Shown here in pieces: positions 50,105 through 62,100 of a DNA stretch of 64,000 nucleotides. The stretch is taken from assembly GCA_037976565.1 (NCBI GenBank), contig CP137682.1:22806800-22870799 (forward strand). The letters run 5' to 3'. A program made the position numbers and the translations under genes. This DNA comes from Mesocentrotus franciscanus (taxonomy: Eukaryota > Echinodermata > Echinoidea > Camarodonta > Strongylocentrotidae). The notes below the pieces were generated by a model that ran no database searches, was not told the DNA's origin, and saw only the letters and a list, made by a program, of their open reading frames with translations. The first letter of the stretch is position 1; each line of letters starts with the position of its first letter.

Positions 50105-53100
50105 GGTAGTTGTGGTTGTTGTGGTGGTTGTGGTGGTTGTGGTTGTTGCTGTGGTTGTTGTTGTTGTTGTTATCATTATCGCTGTTGTCGTTGTCGTCGT
50201 CATCATCATCATTATACCTTTGATGAAATAAGGGCCTGAGAAACTCACCTGAGCATCTCCTGTCTATGTCTATCAGCTACTTCCTTCTGTCTTTCTTCTG
50301 ATTCTCTCCTAGCTCTCTCCTCCTGCTCCTCTCTGGCCTTCCTAGTGACATCCTCCAATCTAGCTGCTTCCTCCTGAGCCCTGCGTACCGACTCATCCTG
50401 CTTCCTCCTCAGTTCTTCAAGATGCTGGAAATAAAAGATGAGAAAAGTAATCACAGAAATTTCCCTTAAAAAATTGTTAGTAGTTTAATTTACCTCACCT
50501 CAAATGTTATCACTCAATGAACAGGAATTTACACATTTTTTTTCCCAGCAGTTTACCGTGTCATATCTGTACGAGCCTTTAGTTTGTCTTTCCACCCTTC
50601 ATCCCTCCAATCCTCACCTCTCTATTCTCTCTACCTGCCCCTTTCTTCATTCTCTCTCCCCCCTCCCATTCTCCCATCCTTCTCCATCTAACCCTCCAGA
50701 TTGGTCTCGGATACTACTTTATTCCATCTCCTACAAAACTTTACTAAACTACTCTTTTCTTTTACTCTCCGTTTCCCCACCTGTTGCTCTAATCTTTTCT
50801 GTTGTTCATTCTTCTTTTGTTTTTGTTCTTCTTGCTGTTTTCTTTCTTCCGTCGCCTCGCTTCTTCTTTCTTTCGGGCTTCCTCTAGTCTCCTGTTTTGA
50901 AATCAAAGTGATACAGAGAAACAACATGGTAAGTAAAGATGAGTTTAAACAAATTTCACATGCAGTTTAAAAGGTACTTGTCACCAAAAACTTTTCACTC
51001 TGAATAGTAGGGGTGCCATGCCGCTAACCTATATTTGAGGTATCGGCTTCAAACATGTCAAATGCTACTTCTGTAAAATTTCAAATACACTGTCAATTAA
51101 CATAAACGCAACTTATAAACAGTTTAGTCAACAAACCTGCATGTACAAACAAGGATTTGTAAAGAAAAGAACACATTCACACGATGCAGTGATCCGCCTA
51201 AAAAAACACCATGGACTTTAGTGCAGTGTTCTTCACATTTCTGTATCTTAGAACACACACATACATCAGGCCATTAGTAGGGTGTCTGAACGATTTTTCA
51301 ATTTTCCCTTTTGGATCGTTTTTCACCATTTTGGTTGGATAATTGAAAAAATTATTTACTCAGAATAATACATTTCAAATTTCAAGACTCACCGATGTTT
51401 CTATCAAAAGTTACAGCCCCTTCAATTCCCTACAATATTCATCCATTTTTGTAAGAATCGACGAAAAAGACGTACGCAGAGTTATGTTGTTTTGCTAAAT
51501 TTAGCACAACAGCTGAATTGCGCAATATGCAAGCGTACACATACGTGCTAGCGTGCGCTGTTGCTTAACTGATGCGCGATCGGTAATCCATTGTCTTCAA
51601 TGGGCACCCACTTCCGGTTTGTAGACACGCGCCCGATGCATATTCATGTGCAGATTTTACGCGCTATCACCATGGGTTCGGCCGGCGCGAGCTCATGCCT
51701 CCCTACTTAGCTGATCCGAAAAATGTGGGGAAGGGTATTTTCAAACTGTAATTGTTTGTGATCCCTGGGGCTAGCGAAAAATAAGCGTAGGGATATTTTC
51801 CTTACGACTGGGACTACATATCGCCAGGGGCGTCATATCTCATAAGTGGCAAATTTCGAGTTAGCCAGGAAACAATGTTTAAATAGCTGTTTTGACCAAG
51901 ATATTTTTATAATTTCGAGATGACGCCCCTCTGGAAATATTGGAATTAATCTGCTCTTTCATATGACACCTCATTTATTGAGTATCACCTTCAGGATCAC
52001 AAAGAATAAAGGTTTGAACTTTGAAAAAAAAAAAACTTTGACAATTTTGGATGATCGCGCAATGCACGTAGACCGCATAGGGCTGCGTGCAATCTCTATG
52101 GGAAGGATTTTAGCACACAACATCGGGTGCGCGATCAGACACCCTACCATTAGGGCCTTAACCGATTTGCCATCTATCTATTCAATCCAATCCAGTCCGG
52201 GACTTTATAGGAAGTGCCTAATCAAAGGCGCTGATGATACTGAAAACACTACTGAATATCTGTTCATTATTCACCTGGGAAAGATGGTAGTGACATCCGA
52301 ATGTATGCCATTCATTTAAATGTACAGAGTTTAACATTCATTTTTAATATATTAATGGTTTTATATTGCCACAGTGAATTTTAGGAGGTTAACAGCATCA
52401 AGTTTGAACAAGGCCCCTCCCAAACCCCTGAAGCAGCAAGGCTTGTATTCTTACTTCAGGTCATCCAGGTTAACCCCACGCTTCCGAAGGTCGTCCATTC
52501 TCCTCTCCTCCGCCCTCTGCTTCTCAACCTCCTCGTGCATCTCTTCCGTCTTCCTCTTCTCCTCCTCCACCTTCTGGCGCACCTGCTGTCGTCGCTCCTG
52601 GGGGTGGGGGGAAACATTTGGCAAGTTGATTAAAGATAGTGTTGAGTTCTGACTGGTAAAGATGAAATGTAGTTTGTGAGCTATCCGATTCTTTGTCTGT
52701 CAGTTTAAAGAATACTATAGTAGGAATGACCACTGAAAAGGATCGTTATTCAAATGCCCTCGTATTAGAAACTATTAGAAAATTATAGTATCATAACTTT
52801 TAGAAAGGGTCTGGACCAAACTTTCAGGACGTGTGTGTGTAGTCCCATATATCCAGTCCTGTGTATAGTGCATGTGATTTTCAACAAGATTGACTTAATT
52901 TCTCTTCATTATGATCATTCTAAAACCTCACAGTATACAGCAATTCTTATACTTCATAATCATCCTTTTCAAACTGCTCCCAAAATGTTTCTTACACAAT
53001 GTAATGGCATGACTAGTAATCAACAGTATCTTAAAACAGATCACATAAAGAAATAGGCCATTTTCGTAATGTAATCAAATTTAATGCACAAATCTTTGTT

Positions 53101-56100
53101 AAGTGCCTCGTTACAAATTATTTCATTCACCTGTTACAAATAATTGTATTTCAATAGTTGGAATGCAAATTGCATATATTACATGTTGCTAGTTAGGACA
53201 AGCCATAATGTTTGTCTTACCTACCAACAACTAATGTATGCAATCCGCACTCTGACTATTGAGATGCATTTATTTGTAACAGGTGAAGGAAATAATTTGT
53301 ATCAAGGTGCTTCACAAAGGCATATGCATAAATTTGGTTTCATTACGAAAATGGCCTTTGAATCAGTCAGGCAAGCATTGAATAAGGCAGACATGTAAAG
53401 ATCACATACCTCTTCCATGACTTCTCTTGCCATTGCTGGATCCCACACACCAATGTCCCAGTCTGCTCCTTTCAAAGAAAATATCAATACATCAAATTTG
53501 GGATTGACACTAACAGGCGCTAAGACACATGGGTCATCGCCAAGTTCTCACTCTGAACCCCAATAGTTTCAAAGATTCAACAGGAGGCCATTCACACAGA
53601 TTCAAAAACAAAATCACTGCAGTCCCACTGTGGAGTTAGTTAGTGTGAAATCCTGTATCTAATACATTTTAGTGTATACATAGGCCCATAGTCATAGATA
53701 GCGGACAAAATATAAACCTGGCTCAACTTAATGAAAACCTACTGCGCCAAGTGTCAAAGTCTTCATTCCATATCACTTACTGTAGTTCTATCACTTTTAT
53801 TGTTAAATAAAAAGAAGGGGATGTGAACCAACACATTAAATCATGATTTACATGTCCATCTTAAAGTTCTATTGGCTACTACAGAAGTGGATAAGGCATG
53901 AGTATGAAAGCTTTACTTTTTGTGGGGACAGAGTTCCAGACACCAATCTCAGGTCCTTCGATTTTATCCTTGGCAGCGGCTGCAGCAGATACTGCCGCTG
54001 CGACTGCGGCTGCAGCACTCGATCCAGATGGTGGCAGAACTCCTGCGACACTGGTGGCGGAGAGGCTGGTGGGGGTCTGGTCAAGGGACACACCGGCTGG
54101 CAGGGACAGGCCTCTCTGGCGTTGCATCTGCTGCTGATACTGCATGACTAGCTGATGCTGCTGTTGCAGGGTGCCCAGGTTGGTACGCAGGACTTGCTGC
54201 TGGGCCAGTGTCAGGGTCTTGCCTCTCTGGATCAGCTCCTGGTAGATACGACTGGCTTGGACTCTGCATGGAAAGAGCAGAGGAGGACAAGGAGGTCAAT
54301 TACAATGGCCAATGGAAGTCTTTGTTCAGGATGAGCTACCAAACACTGGTTTCAAAGTGATTCTTCTAATTTTTTAAGTTTCTTATCCTTCATCATTCAA
54401 TAATCAATTTCAAGGTCAATAAGTCATGTTTATTGCTATTATAACTCTAGTATGATTACGATGAAAAAGTGCTGGTACCCAAATTGTCACACTGGCTATA
54501 TAACCAGAGGAAAAGAAAAGAATGAATTGCTAGATTTTACTCAAAGAGATTCCCAAAGAATACAAGTAACTTACCTGATCAAAGCTTGCTGTTGATTCAA
54601 AAGTTGCTGGAAGACTTGTTGCTGTTGCTGTTGTTGTTGCATGAGCTGTTGCTGTTGCTGCTGCTGCATGATCTGATGCTGACTAAAGAGTTGTGCCATC
54701 TGAGTGGCAAGCTGCTGCTGAGCCAGCTGTTGTTGGGTTGCCGACTGTTGCTGCTGGGCGGCTGGGCTGGCTGCGGCCGTGTTGGCTGCGGCAGCCGCAG
54801 CAGCGATGGCAGCCGCGTTCGGGGTCGGGCTGACGGAAGGTGCACCTACTGCACCAGGAGCCTGGGCAGCAGGGGGTGCTATGGTAGGGTTACCAGTAGG
54901 AGTTGAAGGTTTCTGCAATAAACAGAGAACATCACATTGAAGCATGTCATTTACAATAATACAATGCCATATACTGTGAGAACAAACAAAATTGGACTAC
55001 CAGATTGTTTACAATATATATTAATTGTACACTGTATGTATCACAAAATGCCACCCAGGGCAGTTCCCCGTTTCTTTCATAGGTTGAACAACACCTGTAA
55101 AGAGTCAACAAGGTTTCCAATGATTTTTACAGTTTTACTTACACTGTAGGTGTGACAAAAGGAGACCAAGGAAGTCCTGTTTGTTCCATCGGTCATCTTA
55201 GCCAATAAAGAGTTAAGCATTCTACTGATTCCTACACATTTCACTCACCGAGCTATGGTTAAGTGTAGGCTCTTGGGCCGGCAAGAATGGCACACGCCCC
55301 CATCTCTTGATGAGGATTCCCAGGGTTCAAACTCTTCGTCAGCGCCTCGCTTGACTTGCAGCGTCATAGTGAAGTAGCCGGCACTAAACCACTCCGCCAT
55401 CTCAGATGAGGTGAATGGGCCTGGCATTATGAAGGAAAAAACAAAATTCTCATTCTTGTTATGTCAGTCTTGAAGAATATCATAGCGGAAATGTCCCCTG
55501 AAGAGCATGCTCTTTCTAATGCCCTTAATGTTCAAAATGTGATGAGAAAAACCTCAGATATTTGGACCAAACTTTAGTGCCAAATGTATGTGTAGTCCCA
55601 CATATCCATTTCTTTGGGCAGTGCATGTGATTTTCAGCAAGATTGGGTGAATTTCATTCCACTTTGACCATTACACAAAGTCCCTTACATTACCAAGTAT
55701 TGTGGAATTTCATTACGGAATCTTGACCATGAACTGAACTAAAAATTTCACTTTACTTGATATCTTGTCTAATCTTAGCTCTTCTTAGGGCAATCAGCTT
55801 AATAAAGTCATCAGATATGCGAGACATAGGCGGTACAATTGGGATTAGAGAGCTTGAACTTCTTTTTCTTCTTCTTCTTCTTCAAGATAATCTGCCTACT
55901 TCAATACTGAAGATTCTTGCAGATATACTCGGCCTGATTGGGGTGTGCAGGTGGACCACTACACCGGGGTTTCCCCCTACTCTTATACGAATAGTGCAGT
56001 GAGTTCTTCCCTATGTCCTATACCATCATTGTTTCCCAACAGACTAGTTTACTGACATATTCAGATTTTATGCATATATGTTTAAATAAAAGTTGTCCTC

Positions 56101-59100
56101 AACAACCTAAAAAAATTGACTGGGACATAGCAACAAGCATTGTATGCAGACTAGATTCCAAGTATTGTAGTTCATTCATTAATAACAGGTTATTTGAATA
56201 ACTTGTAACTAGGTCCCCAGGAAAGAAACATCCATAAATTTGAATATGTTAGTAACCCGGTCTATTTAAACTCTTTTTGCTTTTTTTTTCGTAACCACAC
56301 CATTGACAAGGAGCTATGCACAGGAGTGGAAATACCAAAATTAAAAATGAAATACACTTTCCTTACCATTTTCCCATAGGATTGAAAATCCCATAGGATA
56401 TAAGCAAACCGGTCTACTGCTTCCACAATCTAATCGCTTGACCAGACCTAACTTTATACTTGATATAACAAAAAAGGTTGGAAGGAGACTGTAGTTACCT
56501 TGCACTTGTCCCTGAGGGTCCTTATAGAACCATTTATGTGCATGCTCATGAGTGGGTGGCAGCTGAGGTGGGTTGATATTCACTTTGAGACCTCCATCCA
56601 TTGTCAGCTCGTTGCCAAGTTTGTCATCATCCTACAACAAAGCATACACCACATTGCTGTACATGGTCTTAATAAACTGAAGGATGAGTCGCATCATAAG
56701 CCATTGGACTACATACCTTTACTTCATAGCATGATCTGATAGGTGTGTACAATTACTTACGCACACGACATTAAAATGGGATGAAGAATCATCCTTCTCT
56801 GGTAAGTTCTATTTTCTGACTCTGCACTCACCAATTAATATTGCCTGTAGCATTTTTATTTAAATTTGTTGCACCTTTGGACAATTCAACACTGATGGAA
56901 GAATATGGTATAAGCCAATATTGTTGCGTACAGAGATTTTAGCGCATGACAGGGTCTAAGAAGTCTTCATGGATTTTTTTTTACGAGTACTCTTTGCACA
57001 TGCACTGCCAGCTCATTTTCGCATGTTGTTAAATGAGCAAAGTTTAAGAAAATAATGGCTTATACCAAGCATGAATCATAAATATTGAAAGAAATTCCTC
57101 TGAACAATACTGACCTCTTCTGTAAGCTCAGCCATCAAGCTTTCAGCAGCTTTCTCAAGATGTTTGAGTTGATCTTCCTCATCCTCCTCCTCCTTGGCTG
57201 CAGCCGGCGGCAGCAGCAGCAGCAGCAGCGCGGCTACGCCTTGCGCACCTGCTCCTGCTGCTGTAGGTGCTGGAGGCTCCACTTTCGAACCCGCCACATT
57301 TGGCAGCAACCCGCTGGTCGTCGCAACAGCCGAGGCAACACTACTGGCAACAATCTCCTCAATGCTCTTCCTAGAGTCCGTTTTCTTCATCACACCCTCG
57401 TCACCCCCTTCCCCAGGCGCTCCTCCGATCACAACACCTGGGAGCATCTCCACCCCCTGCTCTGCTAGTTTGTTCAGTTTGCCATCGGAGGAAGGGCCGG
57501 CTAACACCTGATTACTAATATTGCTTTTTGATTTGGATCCTGCAAAGTTTGCACCTTTGGCATTGCTTAGTACACTGGTCTGCAATGTGTCCTCTTTTGC
57601 AGCAGTTGTGGAAGAAGTACTGTTGAAGTTGCGTAATTTATCTAATTTCTCCGCCAAGTCGCGAGAGTCTAAACTATACATCTCACTATTAACATGATCG
57701 GCACTTGTGTGTTTGGAAGAAAGTTTGCGCTCGTCAGAGTCTCTTTCTCTGAATTGCTTTTTATCATTTGGTTGATCAGTTTCATTGTTTTCATGTTGGT
57801 GGTCCTCGCCCTCCTTTGCTCCATCGCCCTCCAGTGGTTCTAGAAGCTCATCATCCTGAAACATGAATGCATTCAATCAGTTATCTGCACAAATATTTGA
57901 AGGATACAAAGCATTTCTTTTCTTTATCAATCACACGAGGGACTTACACAAAAATAAAAAATAGTCATTTGAAAATTCTCCAAGACAAAGGTACTGATAA
58001 GGGTAATGTATAAATGTGCCAAGGAGAAACACAAATTTATAACATTTATCTTTTAAAACAAAATACTTTCCTTGAAATGAGATGAAATACCTTGTTTTTT
58101 AACATGTCCATAATTTTTCTTTCATAACAAAATCTTAAAGTTCAAATCCATCAGAATTCAGCTGATAAGTGGAAAAATCTGAATTTCTATCACCATTCCA
58201 AATACGTTTAAAATACAGCCGTGGAAAAATTTGACAGACCAAAAAAGATTACTTACAATGCTACTTTTGTATTAAATAAAATACCATACTATTTTCTTTT
58301 TCAAGAGAGTGAAAGGAAAACATTGTTATTGGTTTCATATTCAAAATAATTCATCTATAAAATGGGCTTGGTCCAATAGTTTTATCCAGGGCTGCAGGTC
58401 ATACCGTTACCTTGCCCGAGAAGAAAGCTCCAGATGCGTCAAATGTTCCAGGACCATCACTCATTTTGAAGGCGTCATCTAACGACCATTCAGGTAACTC
58501 CTCATTCCAACCACCACGACCATGCCCACCGCCACCACGGCCACTATAACGCCGTTCTCGAGAACCAGAACCGCCTTCTCGAGAACCGCCTACTTGCTCA
58601 AATTGATCGCGTTCACGGTGGTCGCCGTCGTTGAAGGACTGCCCTCTTTCTCTAGGAGTGTGCCAGTTGGAGCGGGGTTGACCTGCAAAGCAACAAAAAT
58701 GTAATTTAGCGACGAAAACACAATTTGGCACAAATAGCAGATCATTAATTTTACTTCACCAGAACAATCTCTATATTTCTTTTTGCTTTAGAGTAAATAC
58801 ATTACAGTCTACAAAGTGGGCAAAAGTAGGTTCACATGTCAAACATTTTGATGAGCAGAAATTCTTTAACATAATTTCAGCATCCATAGTAGACTGGTGT
58901 TTTGTTGCCATTGGTAATGAATGTTCTACAAAAAAAAACTGATATCAGGGGGGTGTTTCACAAAGACTAAGATCGACTTTAAGTTGGACTATGGTAGGCC
59001 ATTCGTGTCACAGTTTACTCTCACCATTATGATCTTTAGATAATTTTTTTTTTCCTTCAATAATGAATTGTCAAAAAATGTAAATTCTGTAGATTTGTGA

Positions 59101-62100
59101 CCATGATTTGTACGTCCCTTGAGAGATCAATGCCAGTAAATGGTGAGAGCAAACAGTTGCATTAACAGCCTGCCATAGTTAAGTCCAACTTAAAGTTGAT
59201 CTTAGTCTTTGTGAAACACCCCCCAGATATGTTGTGACATGCACTATATGTGCCCAATATAGAAACCTCATTTCTTACTAGCAGTCATTATAGTTATTGT
59301 CTGAAGTCTTTCTGAATATTGAGGAACCTGATAGAATCATGAAAGCTAGTACTCAAATCAAGTCATTTGCTACTCTGTATTTTAGATCCCGTAATAATCT
59401 TTAATTTTGAGATATTTGTTTAGATTCTCACATGATTTCTATTAGATTTTCTGACAAATTATTAACAGGCTTTCATATGATTTTTAAACAAAATTCTGAT
59501 TATCTTTTCTAAATTTTCAGATATATTTTTAATGCATTTTCTGATAAGCTATTATCAGCTAATTCATAAACATAATTTCAGACAAATTTTTAGATTATTT
59601 TTCAAAAGATTTCCAGATGATCCAAAGCTCACCCGTTGACATCCTCCAATTCTCATCATGTGTAGACAATGACCGACCCGGCGGTTGCTTAGAAACAGCC
59701 TGGCCTAGACGCCACCCATCATCCTCCTCCTCTTTTGCGGGTGATGTTGATGGTTTGTCGGGTGCCCTAGGGGAGCGCCAGTTTTCGCTAGAGCTGCCCC
59801 TGTCACGGTCGATGACTTTTCTGGGGGAAGGGGGACCAGGGTCCTCGAAGTTGCTGCGAGGAGTCTCGGTCCGTATGACTCTTCCTTCACCAGGGCTACG
59901 GAAAAAAGAAGAAAAGAGAACATTCTTCTTTACAAAATTAAAGAGAGTTCATATATCTCTTCCTCTCCATGGCTACTGAAAAAAGACGACAAGGCAGAAT
60001 TTCTTTACAATATTTCACAATCGAGATTGAAGACACAGAGTCTTATTTTTGGTACCCTTTCCTCTGCATAGATACAGAAAAAAAGATATATTTTAATTCT
60101 ATTTTCCATTTTTCCATACTCAAGATTATAGACAGTTGTATTGCACTAATAATCTCTTCAGAATCTTAAGTTACTGCAAGGGTATCTGTTTTTATGCCTT
60201 TTCCCTCTACATGGCTATTGAAAAAATATATAACAAGGGCAATTTTTTAGTAGATTATATGTATTATGCTCCCGTGACATTGCTCTGTGGTAAACATCCC
60301 CTAAGAAAGTTATGAATTTTCGAAGTTGCTATCAATCAAACACAAATTGGCAACACTGTGACATATCATTGCGAGCTCCTCTCCAATTTGCTCTGTACAG
60401 AAAATTTCATAAACATTCATTTTCTAAGTTATTGAGGACAGTATAGATGTGCTTCATACAGGTGTTGTATGAAAAACATATTTGCAAAAATTATATTACG
60501 GGTTAACGTATGATTGAAAATTACTTAAGGGAAAATTTAAAAAATTTGAAGATTTTGAAGAAATGTCACTGAGTTGCCAATTTGTGTTTGATTGATGATT
60601 GATCGCATCTTACAAATCAATAACTCTCCTATGTTTAATCGGATTTAGCTCAAACTTTTACTAAATTGTTTCTCTCATTTTTCTGCTTTTAGTATGACCA
60701 ACTTAATATTAGGGTGGACTTCCTTCCCCTTTTACCCTAACCCAGAGATGCCAACCTCTTGACACAAAAAAACAGACTGAATATCCTAAAAAAAAAATCA
60801 GATTTTGGAGAGAAAAATCAGATTTTCACGAAAACTCGACACTACCACTTGCCCGTTGGCCCCAGCTAGTATAATTTCAGAAAAATGTGTTACTGGTAAG
60901 AACGGTCAAGTAAAAATGTTTGATCTTTCATTAAAATTTAATGAGAAAATTGTAAAGCAAAGTTTTTGTTGGGGTTCCGGGGTTTTCTTGTACATGTTTC
61001 TATGCGATTCCCGCGGTTTTTATGGTTAAAAAATAAATTTAAAAAAATTTTAAAAAATTTGTTGAAAAATCGTATTTTAAGAGGTGAAATCGTATTAACG
61101 TATTTCACTCTTAATATCGTACTAAATACGATTTAATCGTACTGGTTGGCATCTCTGCTAACCCAAAACCTGAACCAACAACCATTGCAAAGCCCGGAAT
61201 GATTGTAGTAGGAGCAAATGTAGGATCACCATTATTTCTTTGTTCCATACCCAAATGAAAGTTCAAAGTTGTATTGCGTGAATGATGTCTGCCACATTAT
61301 CTGTTTGCCTGCCCCTCCCTTCTACTCGGGTACTCTAAAATAACTGGGCCTCGTTTCAAGAAACCAAAATAAGTACAAGTTCATCAACGTCCTATTAAAA
61401 CGTGTGTTAATTGTAATACGTTTCAAAAGGATGTTGGCAAACTTGTACTTAGGACAGTTTCGTGGAACAATGCCCAGGATTTCGATTGAAGTGACCAACT
61501 ACATGGACCATGGATATGCCATACCAAGCTACTAGATGCTTACCTCTCATCCCAGCTAACAGTTCTTGTGAACTCTCTTCTGCCAGGGCCAGGATAACTC
61601 AACCCATCATCTTCAAAGCCTGTTACTCCTCGCTGGAAGTCACCGCGACCTCGACCTGTAAATCAACACACCGGTTACTTCATCACACACACATCATGAT
61701 ACATGTACTGTAAAACCAGAAAATTTTACAACATGCCACTGTTGCGAACCGTCAGGGACAGCATTTTTACAACAGAAATAGAACAGCAATGACTGAATGC
61801 GGGTCATGCTATTAATCAACCATTTTACGGCATGAAACTTTTGACAATCCTGACTTCTCTCAAATGTGATTAAAGTTTCATGAACACAAATGTCTCTGTT
61901 CTACAGTAATTGTTTACCCTAAGTCCTGTTTGCTGGTGACCCAGTAAACTCCCTAACAAAAACAAAATATAACACAGCAGCAAATCATTTAACTTACCAA
62001 TAACTTATAAGTCAAAGCAGAGACGAGAAAAGTCACAGTCCTTAACAAAGGCCACTGAATTTAATACCAGTAACTAAACTATACACTCTAAGATAGAGAA

